Below are positions 26,046-36,869 of a stretch of DNA of 64,000 nucleotides, one piece after another. The translations under genes were made by a program, and so were the position numbers. Origin of the DNA: Psychrobacter sp. PL19 (lineage in GTDB: Bacteria > Pseudomonadota > Gammaproteobacteria > Pseudomonadales > Moraxellaceae); the NCBI RefSeq assembly GCF_017875835.1, contig NZ_JAGING010000001.1:310001-374000 (forward strand). The letters are read 5' to 3'. The notes under the pieces were generated by a model. The model saw only the letters and a program-made list of their open reading frames with translations. It made no database searches and had not been told where the DNA came from. Numbering within the stretch: position 1 is the stretch's first letter; each line of letters opens with the position of its first letter.

Positions 26046-27281
26046 TTATGTCAACGCCATAGTCATAACCTTTACCGTCTGTTCAGCCGCTTTATAGCAA
26101 CTTTCTATATTGCCCTGACCACACCAATCACCACTTACGATCCATTGTTGGTTATCATCTACTAAGATACCTTGTTCTTTATTGGTGTCAGTAACAACCG
26201 TTGCCGCATAACGCCAGCGATGGCAGTCTATTTGGCTAGGGGCCGTATCATTATTCCAATTAAGTGCTTGCTGCGCTGCAGCTAATAATTGTGATTTTAC
26301 TGTTTCAATATCGTCATCAACATGTACTTGTGACCAGTCATTACGCGCATGGATAGTCACGCTTGGTGATAAATCGCCATGCCCCGGTTTGTGATGCTCA
26401 ACGAATACTCTATCAAGTATAGAACCATGCATATAAGCCACATCCCACCCTGGCAGCACAACATTGGTCGCGTTGGTCGTCTTACTACTCAAAGTTGCTG
26501 GTAACTGCTGCACACTGTCCCAGCCCAACATCAACGTATAGCACGCCTGCATCTGGGGCTCGGTAATCTTTGCTTGTTCACTAAAGTTGCTATTTGCCAT
26601 CAAGGCTACCGCCTGATCATTTGGCGCGGTGCAAATAACCCAGTCAAACCAGCCTAAACTGTCACCCTCGGTATCAAACAGCTCGGTTTTTTTATGAGTA
26701 GAATATTCTTGTAGCTGATGAGTTTTTGAAGCACTTAGCGGTGCGACACAGGTTTTGAACGTTACCCTAGTCAATTGTAGGTCGTCGGCTAATGCCCGAC
26801 CCCAGCTGGTCATTTTCGGAGTGCTAATATAACGCGCATGGGTGGTATCCCATTGCTCCTTTTTATTGATGATAGGTTGTGCATCCTCAGTGGCTGGCGT
26901 TAAATTGACCACCTGTGCGCACCATGGTTGTAGCATACCTGTTCCCAACCACGGTTCAATAAACTGCGAAAAACTGTCTGACTTGGCAGTAAAAAACTGT
27001 GCACCAAATGCCCATTGCCAGTTTTTATCACTCTGCTCATCAGTGCGATAGCGCGTTGCTAAACGGCCAACACTACGTGATTTTTCAAAAACAGTTATCT
27101 GTGGAGGCAGTTTTTGAGGGTCAGAGGGATCTGCTTGCTGACCGAATGTACGCTCTAACAAAGTTGCAGTGAACAAACCGGTCAACCCACCGCCGATGAT
27201 GGCTATTTTTGCTACGCCATTATTAGTATTAGAACTGTGGGTTTTGGTATTATTTAAATCAGTGACAGAGTGGTCGGTCAT
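26046..27281 (-). CDS. FAD/NAD(P)-dependent oxidoreductase (renalase-like)
   Basis: Flavoprotein of 411 residues with an N-terminal Rossmann motif KIAIIGGGLTGLFTATLLE (residues about 25-43) and a GR-like second signature VFEKSRSVGRLATRYRT. The C-terminal SGDWCGQGNIESCYKA is the usual FAD-binding end. Similar proteins are amine-oxidase/renalase-like and their substrates are unknown. It has a 24-residue polar N-terminal lead before the Rossmann motif. It stands alone, upstream of acs on the same strand. Confidence 0.85.
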   Translation of the reverse strand: MTDHSVTDLNNTKTHSSNTNNGVAKIAIIGGGLTGLFTATLLERTFGQQADPSDPQKLPPQITVFEKSRSVGRLATRYRTDEQSDKNWQWAFGAQFFTAKSDSFSQFIEPWLGTGMLQPWCAQVVNLTPATEDAQPIINKKEQWDTTHARYISTPKMTSWGRALADDLQLTRVTFKTCVAPLSASKTHQLQEYSTHKKTELFDTEGDSLGWFDWVICTAPNDQAVALMANSNFSEQAKITEPQMQACYTLMLGWDSVQQLPATLSSKTTNATNVVLPGWDVAYMHGSILDRVFVEHHKPGHGDLSPSVTIHARNDWSQVHVDDDIETVKSQLLAAAQQALNWNNDTAPSQIDCHRWRYAATVVTDTNKEQGILVDDNQQWIVSGDWCGQGNIESCYKAAEQTVKVMTMALT

Positions 27282-27467
27282 AATGACGATAAGCCTTATA
27301 AAATATAGAACAATCAGTAAAAAGGAAACTTAGATAACTTAAAAAGACTTAATTCAAAGCAGCTGTTTTATTATAATCCAACGCTGTATCTATTAAAAAA
27401 GCACATTACAAGGCCATGCTATCTTCAACAACATGGCTTATTTTGAGTCTCTGATAACCACTATCTA

Positions 27468-29435
27468 TTAATGGCAAACTTTACGTTCAGCCTTGACCAC
27501 TTCAACCAAATGATTAATAACCGAGCTATCAGCTAGGGTGGATAGATCACCCAATCCTATATATTGTCCGGCAGCAAGGCTACGCAAGATACGGCGCATA
27601 ATTTTGCCGGAGCGCGTTTTGGGCAGGGCCTCTACGATATAGATGGCGTCTAGGTTGGCAATCGGACCAATTTCATTCCGTACATGCCGATTCAGCTCAG
27701 CTTTTAGGTTGTCATTGGCAATTTCGCCTAATTTGAGAATGATAAAAGCGCAAATACCCTCTCCGCGGATCTCATGCGGCATGCCAACCACGGCTGCTTC
27801 GACGGTTGAAGGATGCGAATCTATAGCACTTTCAACCTCAGCAGTGCCCAATCTATGTCCTGAGACGTTGAGTACATCATCAACACGTCCAGTTATCCAG
27901 TAGTGTCCATCTTCGTCACGCTGTACGCCATCGCCGGTGAAGTAATAACCTGGATAGTTGGTAAAATAAGTCTCTAAAAAACGCGGATGGTCATTATAAA
28001 TAGTACGCATTTGTCCCGGCCAGCTATTTCTAATCGCTAAATTACCCTCAGCAGGCCCGTGGAGCACTGTGCCATCAGTATCCATAACATCCGGTATGAT
28101 GCCATATAGTGGGTTCATGGCAGCGCCTGGCTTAAGCGCCACCGTACCTGGTATAGGTGCTAGTAAAACACCACCGGTTTCGGTTTGCCACCAAGTATCG
28201 ATAACCGGACAGTGACCACTACCAACCACATTGTAATACCAGTCCCACGCTTCAGGATTGATGGGCTCACCGACTGTACCGAGTAGACGTAGACTTGAGC
28301 GCTCAGACTCGCGGACAAAGGCATCGCCTTCTTTCATCATCGCGCGAATGGCCGTTGGCGCCGTATATAAGATACTAATTTTATGTTTATCGATAATATG
28401 ACCGACTCGCGCCCACGTTGGATATTCTGGTACGCCTTCGAACATTACAGTTGTCGTACCATTAGCAAGCGGTCCGTAGGTGGAATAGGTATGTCCAGTC
28501 ACCCAGCCGACATCAGCCGTACACCAGTAAATATCGTCATCCTTAACATCGAAAACATCACGAAAGGTCGACAGCGCGTAGGTGATATAGCCGCCAGTAG
28601 TATGCAATACCCCTTTAGGCTTACCAGTAGAGCCAGAGGTGTATAATAAAAACAGTGGATCTTCGGCATTCATTACTTCTGGTTCGCACTGCTCTTTTTC
28701 ACCTTCTACCAAGGTATGATACCAAATATCGCGGCGACCGCTCATCGGTACTGAGTTACCTGTGCGGTGTACCACGATGACATTTTTAACACTGTCGGTA
28801 CCCTCCATGTCCAGCGCGCGATCGACATTTGCTTTGAGCGGGGTACGTTTATTACCGCGCAAGCCTTCATCAGCGGTAATAACCAGTTTGGACTGACTGT
28901 CAACGATTCGGTTACCTAGACTTTCAGCTGAAAAGCCACCAAATACCACCGAGTGCACCGCACCAATTCGCGTACAAGCCAGCATGGCTATAATAGCTTC
29001 CGGTATCATCGGCATATAAAGGGTCACCCGGTCGCCTTTTGTAACCCCAAGTTTACGCATGGCGTTACCTAAGCGACAGACATCGGAATGTAACTCTTTA
29101 AATGATATAATCTTGTGCAAGGAAGGATGGTCTCCTTCCCAGATAATAGCCGGCTTATAAGGATTGGTTTTTAGGTGCCTATCAAGACAGTTGACCGAAA
29201 TGTTAAGCTCACCATCTTCGAACCATTTAATGCGAAAATCATCTAAATCATAATTAACATTACTGATTTTAGTGGGCTTTTTTATCCAGTCAATTTGTTC
29301 AGCACGCTCAGCCCAAAAAGCATCAAGCGCGGCAGGCGAGTTAATAGAATCTTGATAGGTATCAGCATACTGTTCAGGGCTAGTATTGGCGGCGGCGACG
29401 AACTCAGCCGCAATGGGAAATGATTTTTGAGTCAT
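27468..29435 (-). CDS. acs: Acetyl-CoA synthetase
   Basis: Activates acetate to acetyl-CoA through acetyl-AMP; the high-affinity route that complements AckA-Pta. 655 residues. Adenylate-forming signature [19 protein letters not shown], motif FTGDG, and the C-terminal acetylatable lysine in [11 protein letters not shown]. Also present is WTVGY-like substrate region [10 protein letters not shown]. Full length; start at ATG 29435, with AAGGAT upstream. Single-gene unit. Confidence 0.97.
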   Translation of the reverse strand: MTQKSFPIAAEFVAAANTSPEQYADTYQDSINSPAALDAFWAERAEQIDWIKKPTKISNVNYDLDDFRIKWFEDGELNISVNCLDRHLKTNPYKPAIIWEGDHPSLHKIISFKELHSDVCRLGNAMRKLGVTKGDRVTLYMPMIPEAIIAMLACTRIGAVHSVVFGGFSAESLGNRIVDSQSKLVITADEGLRGNKRTPLKANVDRALDMEGTDSVKNVIVVHRTGNSVPMSGRRDIWYHTLVEGEKEQCEPEVMNAEDPLFLLYTSGSTGKPKGVLHTTGGYITYALSTFRDVFDVKDDDIYWCTADVGWVTGHTYSTYGPLANGTTTVMFEGVPEYPTWARVGHIIDKHKISILYTAPTAIRAMMKEGDAFVRESERSSLRLLGTVGEPINPEAWDWYYNVVGSGHCPVIDTWWQTETGGVLLAPIPGTVALKPGAAMNPLYGIIPDVMDTDGTVLHGPAEGNLAIRNSWPGQMRTIYNDHPRFLETYFTNYPGYYFTGDGVQRDEDGHYWITGRVDDVLNVSGHRLGTAEVESAIDSHPSTVEAAVVGMPHEIRGEGICAFIILKLGEIANDNLKAELNRHVRNEIGPIANLDAIYIVEALPKTRSGKIMRRILRSLAAGQYIGLGDLSTLADSSVINHLVEVVKAERKVCH

Positions 29436-29821
29436 GGTTGTAATCCTTTTTAATTATTATTACCGGTACAAATTATCGTTCATAATGGTTATCTATACCG
29501 GTGATGTGGGGTCATCTTCCATAATGTGTGACACCTACTAGCAGTTTGACAAATAAGGGCGAGTGATGCAAGACATCAACCGTTAATTGCCACAGTTTCA
29601 ATATACATTTGTACACCTATTGCCTACTACTAGTAGCTGTATAGTCGTTGATATTATTTGAAATTTTTTAGATTGGTTGTTATTTAACCCTTGTAACACC
29701 AAATTAAATATGGACAATAGCCACTCTAAACAGCTCTTTTTAAGCCGTAAAAGTATTTTTTAATCAATATTTTTTTAAACCTATCGCTTTATAAACTTAA
29801 CCGCAATGGAAAATAACCGCT
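29436..29821. other. Intergenic region between acs (-) and a flavoprotein gene (+)
   Basis: About 390 bp with no coding frame seen. Promoters for both divergent genes are expected here. A+T-rich near 29740-29790. No operator recognised. Confidence 0.4.
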
Positions 29822-31132
29822 ATGAACAATAATCATAATGGAAAAAACCACTCCCATTACGATGTCATTATCATCGGTGCTGGCGCATCGGGGCTATACT
29901 GTGCGCTTACGGCTGGTCGCCGTGGACGCCGAGTGTTGGTACTCGACCATGCCAATAAAGCGGGGAAAAAAATTCTCATGTCAGGGGGCGGTCGCTGTAA
30001 CTTTACCAACTATTTTGTGGAACCTGAGCACTTTATCGGTGCCAATCAACATTTTTGTAAATCAGCGCTAAGCCGTTATCCCAGCTGGGAATTTATTGGC
30101 TTGGTTGAAAAACACAAAATTGCCTATCATGAACGCGAGCATGGGCAGCTGTTTTGTGATGATTCTGCACAAGATATCTTATCAATGCTACTTGATGAAT
30201 GCGCGGCTGCTGGTGTGCAAGTACGACTTAATACTCAAATTGAGCAGGTGCAAATAGTTGAGCAAAATGACAGTCATGCTAACAATGATGAGGCACGCTT
30301 TCAGCTTTTAACCAGTAAGAAACTCAGTAAGAAGGATAAAAATGATCCTGCAAATGAGATAAAACCCGCCCAAATTCACTATAGCTGTGAATCATTGGTG
30401 GTTGCGGCTGGTGGTCTCTCTATTCCAACAATGGGGGCTAGTGGTTTAGGCTATGAGCTGGCACAGCAATTTGGGCATAAGCTAAACCCGATCGATGCCA
30501 GTCTCGTGCCCTTTACTTTTACCGATAAAACCGGTGAGCTGATTCGTGCGTTGGCAGGTATTAGCTTACCAGTGATTGCGAGTAATGCGCGGATCTCGTT
30601 TCGTCTGCCAATGCTCTTTACCCATCGTGGTCTGTCTGGTCCTGCCATGCTGCAATTGTCTAACTACTGGCAGACAGGCGAACATATTGACATTAACTTA
30701 CTCCCTGATATCGATATGACTGCGCTGCTGCTAGACCATAAAAAGTCGCACCCAAGGCAGCTGGTCCGCACGGTACTGGCTGACTATACCGATAACAGCG
30801 TGCCCAAAAAACTACTGACCGCCCTACAAACGGCGCTGTGGGACGATATTAAAGATACTGAACTGGCCAATATTAAAGACGAGCGTTTAACGGCGCTTGG
30901 AGCGACCATTAATGGCTGGCGGATTAAGCCGTCAGGTACTGAAGGCTATCGCACTGCTGAGGTTACGCGCGGTGGAGTCAAAACGGATGAAGTCTCCTCC
31001 AAAAATATGCAAAGCAACCATCAGGCCGGACTGTACTTCATTGGTGAAGTCCTCGATGTGACCGGTTGGCTTGGTGGCTATAACTTTCAGTGGGCATGGG
31101 CCAGCGGCTTTGTCTGCGGTGAAGTGGTTTAA
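29822..31132 (+). CDS. NAD(P)/FAD-dependent oxidoreductase (HI0933/YhiN family)
   Basis: 436-residue flavoprotein of the HI0933-like family, sometimes named aminoacetone oxidase family FAD-binding enzyme. N-terminal dinucleotide motif DVIIIGAGASGLYCALTAGR, then AGKKILMSGGGRCNFTN, a family hallmark, and the C-terminal GEVLDVTGWLGGYNFQWAWASG. A 10-residue Asn/His-rich lead precedes the first strand. The physiological reaction is not established. A short Lys/Asn insertion near residue 165-175 is seen. Confidence 0.9.
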   Translation: MNNNHNGKNHSHYDVIIIGAGASGLYCALTAGRRGRRVLVLDHANKAGKKILMSGGGRCNFTNYFVEPEHFIGANQHFCKSALSRYPSWEFIGLVEKHKIAYHEREHGQLFCDDSAQDILSMLLDECAAAGVQVRLNTQIEQVQIVEQNDSHANNDEARFQLLTSKKLSKKDKNDPANEIKPAQIHYSCESLVVAAGGLSIPTMGASGLGYELAQQFGHKLNPIDASLVPFTFTDKTGELIRALAGISLPVIASNARISFRLPMLFTHRGLSGPAMLQLSNYWQTGEHIDINLLPDIDMTALLLDHKKSHPRQLVRTVLADYTDNSVPKKLLTALQTALWDDIKDTELANIKDERLTALGATINGWRIKPSGTEGYRTAEVTRGGVKTDEVSSKNMQSNHQAGLYFIGEVLDVTGWLGGYNFQWAWASGFVCGEVV

Positions 31133-31254
31133 TTGAAACCTAATTTACTAACCGAAGCCGGCTAATAAGCAAAGCGTCACAGTGAGTTTGATTGTAACTT
31201 CCCGCTTATCTTTTATATTAATCCGATAATAAACTTAATTTTATGAGGTAATAC

Positions 31255-32298
31255 ATGCGTGCAATCAAAAAAGTTCATGGTGATAAGCCCAGTCATTGGA
31301 TAGGTGATGGCTTTCATGTAAAAACGTTGATCAGTCATTTTAGTGAAGATCCTGACTTTAATTACCAGCACACTGACCCTTTTTTGTTGTTTGATTATGG
31401 CTTACCAAGGACATTTGCACCTAATATCTATTATGATACTCATCCGTATGGGGTGAGTCAGCATCCACATAGAGGTTTTGAGACAGTGACCATCGCTTAT
31501 GCTGGTCAGCTTAGTCATGCCGATTCAGCAGGTGGTTGCGGTACTATTTCGGAGGGAGATGTCAAATGGATTACCGCAGGGCGCGGTATCATGCACGAAG
31601 AATTTCACTCAAAAGACTTTGGACAGCACGGTGGGGTCTTTAGCATGGTGCAGATGTGGATCAACCTACCACAAGCAGACAAACTGACAGCGCCAAACCA
31701 CCAAACGATTAGACGTACTAACATGCCCGTTATTGATCTGTATAGTCAAGCTAGTGAAGCTGGCGACAACGCTACTGGCACTGCTTATAAAGACACTGCT
31801 GATGGACAAGTTACAGACAATAGTATAAAAATCGGTAGCGCCACTATCATCGCAGGAGAGTACCAAGATAAGCGCGGCGCTGCAACGACTTTTACGCCCG
31901 TTAACTTATGGAATATTGAACTACTAACCACGGGCGTCACGACACTCAATGTTCCTGATAGCCACAATGTTATGCTGCTGGTGCAAGAGGGCGAGCTACT
32001 TGTCAATGACACTCTAGTTGATGCTGGCAAGCTGATTCAGTTTGCTGCGCCCACCAAACAAACAACACCTCTACAAACTGAGAACTCTGAGTCTCAGCAG
32101 TCATCCAGCTCATCTACTGATGTCATCGAACTGAACTATCCTGTCACCTCTGATAGTGTCTCAGTGCCCGTTAAGTTACTGCTGCTCAGTGGCGAGCCGA
32201 TTGGTGAGCCGATTGCCAGCTATGGTCCCTTTGTAATGACTACCGCTGATGAGCTAGAGCGGACTCTGCATGACTATCAAACGGGTAATTTTGGTTAA
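31255..32298 (+). CDS. Pirin family protein
   Basis: Bicupin protein of the pirin family, iron-binding. Some members are quercetin dioxygenases, others act as transcription cofactors. Metal-ligand motif HPHRGFETVTIAY near residue 72, then GDVKWITAGRGIMHEE with the second His-Glu, and MWINLP. 347 residues is longer than the 230-290 typical size. The excess is a low-complexity stretch in the C-terminal half (SESQQSSSSSTD near 282) and a polar spacer at 165-185. Ends in a strong terminator. Confidence 0.92.
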   Translation: MRAIKKVHGDKPSHWIGDGFHVKTLISHFSEDPDFNYQHTDPFLLFDYGLPRTFAPNIYYDTHPYGVSQHPHRGFETVTIAYAGQLSHADSAGGCGTISEGDVKWITAGRGIMHEEFHSKDFGQHGGVFSMVQMWINLPQADKLTAPNHQTIRRTNMPVIDLYSQASEAGDNATGTAYKDTADGQVTDNSIKIGSATIIAGEYQDKRGAATTFTPVNLWNIELLTTGVTTLNVPDSHNVMLLVQEGELLVNDTLVDAGKLIQFAAPTKQTTPLQTENSESQQSSSSSTDVIELNYPVTSDSVSVPVKLLLLSGEPIGEPIASYGPFVMTTADELERTLHDYQTGNFG

Positions 32299-32336
32299 AA
32301 TATTCGCTTAAAATTAAATATTGGAAGTTTATTATA

Positions 32337-32375
32337 AAAAAGCCACCTGGCTATCGCTAGCAAGGTGGCTTTTTT
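32337..32375 (+). terminator. Terminator between pirin and reductase genes
   Basis: AAAAAGCCACCTGG and its complement around CTATCGCTAG: AAAAAGCCACCT pairs with AGGTGGCTTTTTT. The symmetrical A and T runs suit convergent genes. Confidence 0.88.
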
Positions 32376-32401
32376 AACAGCTGTCTATAAATAAACAGTT
32401 A

Positions 32402-33505
32402 TTAGGCTTGGTCTAAAAATGGATAATCGGTATAGCCTGCTGTACCACCACCATAGAAGCTTTCTGGATGCTGATCATTAAGCGCGGCGCCCTGATGAAT
32501 ACGCTCAGCCAGATCAGGATTGGCAATATAGTCACGGCCAAAAGCAGCGGCATCAATGTACCCTTCGCGAACATTTCTCTCCGCTTTTTCAGCAGTATAA
32601 CCACCAGCTGCGATAATAGTATTATCAAAGACTGCGCGAATATTTTGACGGAAACCATCATTGTATGGTGTACCACCTGCCCAATCCGGCTCAGACAAGT
32701 GCAAATACATCAAATCACGCTTATTGATTTGCTCGATTAACCAGATATTTTTGTCTTCTTCGTAGCCGGCATCCACATTATTGAAGCTGCCGAGTGGCGA
32801 GACACGGACACCAACGTGATCTCTGTCCCAAGCATCGACACAAGCATCGATAGCATCGAGCATTATGCGCGCACGGTTCTCGCGACTGCCGCCGTATTCA
32901 TCATCGCGCTTATTGGTTTGCTCAACCCAAAATTGATGTAATAAATAACCATGAGCACCATGAACCTCTACGCCATCGAAGCCTGCTTGCTGGGCAAGCT
33001 TAGTCGCCTGTGCAAAGTCAGCAATAACTTGCTTGATCTCAGCTATAGTTGCTGGACGCGGCGGTGTTGCAGCGACACGAATCGCTTGATTGTCGCTATC
33101 GCGTAGAGAAGTACGTACGCCGACATCGATATCGGAGGCTGAGATGGGCGCTTTACCATCAGGCTGGACGCTCTCATGGGCAACGAGACCCGTATGCCAA
33201 AGTTGCACAACTATTTTACTGCCCTTTGCATGGACATTGTCAACGATAGTTTTCCACGCAACCATCTGATCTTGCGTATGTAGACCTGGCGCACCTGCAT
33301 AGCCTTTTGCTTGAAACGAGACTTGGGTTGCTTCAGTTATAATAAGACCTGCGCCTGCGCGTTGTGAGTAGTATTCACCCGCCAATGCTGTTGGTACGTC
33401 ACCCGGTTCAACGGCACGTAAGCGCGTTAATGGTGCCATAACAATGCGGTTTTTCAGAGTTTGCTTACCCATCTTGACGGGTTCGAATAAATTATCGTGT
33501 GCCAT
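32402..33505 (-). CDS. nemA: Old Yellow Enzyme-family alkene reductase
   Basis: FMN-dependent NAD(P)H reductase of activated alkenes, such as N-ethylmaleimide reductase. 367 residues; TIM-barrel. Visible motifs: FEPVKMGKQTLKNRIVMAPLTR at the N-terminus, ATQVSFQAKGY, GFDGVEVHGAHGYLLHQFW, RDDEYGGSRENRAR and DYIANPDLAER. Symbol by family similarity; the true substrate range cannot be read from sequence. Single-gene unit. Confidence 0.88.
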   Translation of the reverse strand: MAHDNLFEPVKMGKQTLKNRIVMAPLTRLRAVEPGDVPTALAGEYYSQRAGAGLIITEATQVSFQAKGYAGAPGLHTQDQMVAWKTIVDNVHAKGSKIVVQLWHTGLVAHESVQPDGKAPISASDIDVGVRTSLRDSDNQAIRVAATPPRPATIAEIKQVIADFAQATKLAQQAGFDGVEVHGAHGYLLHQFWVEQTNKRDDEYGGSRENRARIMLDAIDACVDAWDRDHVGVRVSPLGSFNNVDAGYEEDKNIWLIEQINKRDLMYLHLSEPDWAGGTPYNDGFRQNIRAVFDNTIIAAGGYTAEKAERNVREGYIDAAAFGRDYIANPDLAERIHQGAALNDQHPESFYGGGTAGYTDYPFLDQA

Positions 33506-33748
33506 GAGGTGCCTTGTCTATCATTATAAAGTTTATAGCTAAATGAGTAAAAATTAGTTCTACTTATTGAATTCACTTAGCGTTCTGTTAATTCTCAATT
33601 TCCTTTATAGGGGATCAATGATGTTATTCAAGCATATTTTACAAACAAAAACGCCCATATAACGTGATATCGATATTTATAATACTCATTATTCAAGTAC
33701 TCTTATAACCGTATTAAGTTAATAAGATTACCCTAAAGGATTCAAATT

Positions 33749-34906
33749 ATGCAAAAGACCACATTAGCACTGATGATGGGAGCAAGCCTATTATTTGCTA
33801 TGAGCGCTTGCCAGCCTCCAGCTGATCTGCCAGAAACATCCAAAACCAAATCAACATCCACGCAAACTGTAGAGCAGCCAAATGCAGAACCTCTAATAGA
33901 GGCAAAAACCCCAAAGGCATTAGCGACTGCGTTGATAAAGCTGTCTGAAAAAAAGCTAACAGATAAGCTGGTTTGCACTAAGCTCAGTGAGGCTATGACA
34001 GCCATTGATAATAAAAGTAAAATCGAAGATATTCACGCTATCCAGCGGCAATTAAATGCTTGCTTGCCAATGACTGATAACGTCGAAATACTGCAGTGGC
34101 TAAAGGAGTATCAGGCGCTGTATGGACGTTTTTTAGGGTCTAATGATGATATGGACGATGCAGACTTTTACGAGGTAGTAGCAACCATAGAACAAGGCCA
34201 AGGATTATCTGTTAAGCAACTAAAAACACTGAGCCCACGTGGACGCTACCTTATTGAATTAGTAGCGAATAACGCTGACGTTAGCCTGCTATATTTAGGC
34301 GAAGGTATCTTCACATTTCATCATAATTTAAAGGCGATGGCAGCGCTATTTATTCCCTATCTACCCAACGAACAGGCCAAGTTTATTCAGCGTATGGCAA
34401 AAGACAATCAAGATATTTTTTGGAACGATGCGGCGGTTGCAGTGTCTTTTAGCGAAGTGATTGCCCGTGCTAACTTTTGGGAAGATTATATCCGGCGTTA
34501 CCCAAAAAGTTATTTTATTCAAGATGCAAAAGATTTATTTAGCCTGTATCGCTATGTGCTGTTTTATGGTTCAGACAATACCCGCTGGACAGATGATGCT
34601 GTACACGAATTTCTTGATCCCAAATACACACAAGCAATGACACAGTTATCCAAACGCTCTAACAGTACCTTGGCTCAAGACGCGCAAAGTTTTCTTGATT
34701 TTATCGCACTGTCCGACCGCGAGCGTAAGAAAAAGTATCCAGTGCCCAGCAAAGATGATAAGGGCAATAAGAGAGACGATTGGGCAATGCCACGCTACCG
34801 GTTAATGGCAGCGTTACCACTACCTTCACCTTGGGAAGACAATAATAATAGAGACTGTTTAAGTAGCGTGATTTGTGTCAGTTATAACGTTGAATCATCA
34901 CTTTAA
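33749..34906 (+). CDS. Hypothetical lipoprotein, 385 aa
   Basis: Signal peptide with lipobox MSAC (Cys21), then a Thr/Ser/Lys-rich tether up to about residue 45, then a helical globular part. I do not recognise the family. A short FWEDYIRRYPKSYFIQ stretch is typical of proteins with alpha-helical repeats. The Cys pair near the C-terminus (RDCLSSVICVSY) may form a disulfide. Probably anchored in the outer membrane, facing the periplasm. Single-gene unit, convergent with trpB. Confidence 0.75.
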   Translation: MQKTTLALMMGASLLFAMSACQPPADLPETSKTKSTSTQTVEQPNAEPLIEAKTPKALATALIKLSEKKLTDKLVCTKLSEAMTAIDNKSKIEDIHAIQRQLNACLPMTDNVEILQWLKEYQALYGRFLGSNDDMDDADFYEVVATIEQGQGLSVKQLKTLSPRGRYLIELVANNADVSLLYLGEGIFTFHHNLKAMAALFIPYLPNEQAKFIQRMAKDNQDIFWNDAAVAVSFSEVIARANFWEDYIRRYPKSYFIQDAKDLFSLYRYVLFYGSDNTRWTDDAVHEFLDPKYTQAMTQLSKRSNSTLAQDAQSFLDFIALSDRERKKKYPVPSKDDKGNKRDDWAMPRYRLMAALPLPSPWEDNNNRDCLSSVICVSYNVESSL

Positions 34907-34927
34907 ATAATCACTTTGAGTAGCGAC

Positions 34928-34966
34928 GTTGGAGTGGCTTACGCTCGCAGTAACCCACTCCACAAC
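34928..34966. repeat. Hairpin between convergent genes
   Basis: GTTGGAGTGGCTT pairs with AACCCACTCCACAAC around ACGCTCGCAGT. No T-run follows. The core GG(G/C)TTACGCT resembles the hairpin motif at 41290-41321, so it may belong to a dispersed palindromic repeat. It may also terminate both genes. Confidence 0.55.
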
Positions 34967-34978
34967 CATAATATTAGA

Positions 34979-36214
34979 CTACAACTGTACTTTATCTAAA
35001 ATAAAATCAATATCTTTGTCCCCACGCCCTGATAAGTTGATCAAAATAGTATCCTCGGCGGGTAAGTCCTTGGCAATTTTCATCGCGTAGGCAATGGCGT
35101 GCGCAGACTCCAAGGCTGGAATAATGCCTTCTAGTCGTGACAACGCCATAAAGGCTTCTAAGCACTCAGCATCTGTTGCAGACTCATAAGTGGCCAATTT
35201 TTCATCTCTTAAATGTGAGTGTTGCGGCCCAATTCCAGGATAATCTAAACCTGAAGCAATCGAATGTACGGGAGCAGGCTGGCCTTTATCATCAAGCAAT
35301 ACATAACATTTAAAACCATGAATCTCACCTTTAACACCTAGAGTCATAGTTGCTGCATGGTTTGGGGTATCTAAGCCTTCACCAGCAGGTTCAACCCCTA
35401 CTAACTCGACATTTTCATCACCCAAAAACCCACTAAATATACCGATAGCGTTCGAGCCGCCACCGACACAGGCCACTACTTTATTGGGTAATTTGCCAGT
35501 CGTGGTTAAGAACTGCGCGCGGGCTTCACGTCCAACCACCGATTGGAAGTAACTCACTATTTCAGGATAGGGTGCCGGTCCTAAAGCAGAACCAATCGCA
35601 AACATACTGGTCTCTAGCTCGCCAAGATAAGCTTCAAAAGCACTATCCACGGCCTCTTTTAGAGTACTTGCGCCACGTGATACGGGAACAATTTTTGCGC
35701 CTAAAATTTTCATACGGCTGACGTTCGGGTGTTCTTTTTTAATATCAACTACCCCCATATGTATCTCGCACTCAATACCCATCAAGGCCGCCGCAGTTGC
35801 CAGTGCCACCCCGTGCTGCCCTGCTCCTGTTTCTGCAATTACCTTAGTCTTGCCTAATTTTTTTGCCAGTAACACCTCACCCAAGCAGTGATTTATCTTG
35901 TGGGCACCAGTATGATTTAAATCTTCACGCTTGAAATAAATTTGCGCCCCGCCGCAATGCTCCGTTAAACGTCTGGCATGATATATAGGACTTGGACGAC
36001 CGATATAAGTCTCGCGCAAACGCTGCATTTCAATAATAAAATCATCATCTTTGATAATTTCACGAAAGCCCTTTTCTATCTCATCCATGGCTTTGGCCAG
36101 ATCAGGGTGGGCAATCTTGCCACCGAACTCACCATACAAACCATCATTACTGGGTAATATCAATTGAGGTAGCCCGTAACTATTGGTAGCAGTTGCCTCA
36201 TTTACAGTGGTCAT
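34979..36214 (-). CDS. trpB: Tryptophan synthase beta chain
   Basis: PLP enzyme that condenses indole with serine. 411 residues, with the PLP lysine in [12 protein letters not shown], the GGGSNAIG phosphate-binding loop, and [12 protein letters not shown]. It is a normal TrpB1-type sequence of full length. trpA does not follow; the next gene downstream is on the opposite strand, so the alpha subunit must be encoded elsewhere. The trpR-like gene is divergent, 355 bp away. Start at ATG 36214. Confidence 0.95.
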   Translation of the reverse strand: MTTVNEATATNSYGLPQLILPSNDGLYGEFGGKIAHPDLAKAMDEIEKGFREIIKDDDFIIEMQRLRETYIGRPSPIYHARRLTEHCGGAQIYFKREDLNHTGAHKINHCLGEVLLAKKLGKTKVIAETGAGQHGVALATAAALMGIECEIHMGVVDIKKEHPNVSRMKILGAKIVPVSRGASTLKEAVDSAFEAYLGELETSMFAIGSALGPAPYPEIVSYFQSVVGREARAQFLTTTGKLPNKVVACVGGGSNAIGIFSGFLGDENVELVGVEPAGEGLDTPNHAATMTLGVKGEIHGFKCYVLLDDKGQPAPVHSIASGLDYPGIGPQHSHLRDEKLATYESATDAECLEAFMALSRLEGIIPALESAHAIAYAMKIAKDLPAEDTILINLSGRGDKDIDFILDKVQL

Positions 36215-36569
36215 ATTAAAACCTCAATATTTTTGAAAATTAGTTAAGAAAGCTGTTTAATAAAGCCGTTTTGAAGATTAGTTTTGTACGATATAATAAA
36301 GTAATTGTTATCATGTTCTAGTACAATGAAACATTATTCTAAGCTAAGTTTTATTTCAGGTCAAGCTTAAGCATTACCTTCAGAGTATTTAACGCTTATT
36401 TTTACAATTGCTTGCATTTAATTATGGGACTAGGAAGTATTCTAGAACCAAGAACTAGATCGTAGAACTACAGGCTACACTACCTACAGTGCGTCAGGTG
36501 AGCTTGAAGCGGTCGCAAACTTGCAAAGAATCAACCACTTTAATTTATTTTTATAAAAAGGAGAGCAAC
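36215..36569. promoter_or_regulatory. Shared control region between trpB and the trpR-like gene
   Basis: 355-bp divergent intergenic region. TTCTAGTAC at 36316-36324 and three AGAAC-type words at 36443-36470 (TAGAACCA, AGAACTA, AGAACTA; the last two 13 bp apart) recall the CTAG-centred half-sites of the E. coli Trp operator. The match is partial and the spacing differs, so an operator is suggested, not shown. Confidence 0.4.
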
Positions 36570-36869
36570 ATGCCAACAGAGGACATTTCGTCCAACGGAG
36601 CATACGATTATTTATTAGATTTGCTGCTGGAAACTAATGATAAAGAGCAGCTGTCGGAGATATTAGAAGCATTGCTGACCGACAAAGAACAGCAAGAACT
36701 AGTGAATCGGTTAAAGATTTTTGCGCTGCTGCATCAAGGAGTGACGCAAAGAGAGATTAGTGCCAGACTGGGGGTCGGTATTGCCACCGTTTCGCGTGGC
36801 GCCAAGGTCTTTCAGCAACACCAAATTAATGAGTTACTGCCAAATATTAGTGACAAGCTTAAGGTCTAA
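36570..36869 (+). CDS. trpR: Trp repressor-family protein
   Basis: 99-residue helix-turn-helix protein of the TrpR family. TrpR senses tryptophan and represses trp genes. The signature is TQREISARLGVGIATVSRG (residues about 65-83), close to E. coli TrpR, and the preceding helices LTDKEQQELVNRLKIFALL match. The start is set at ATG 36570 because AAAAGGAGAG precedes it; an upstream in-frame extension lacks such a signal. Its position opposite trpB suggests that it controls this gene. Symbol by family and context. Confidence 0.85.
   Translation: MPTEDISSNGAYDYLLDLLLETNDKEQLSEILEALLTDKEQQELVNRLKIFALLHQGVTQREISARLGVGIATVSRGAKVFQQHQINELLPNISDKLKV

Noticed and set aside
36489..36569. Upstream extension of the trpR-like gene
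   Set aside because: No ribosome binding site; a strong AAAAGGAGAG precedes the ATG at 36570.
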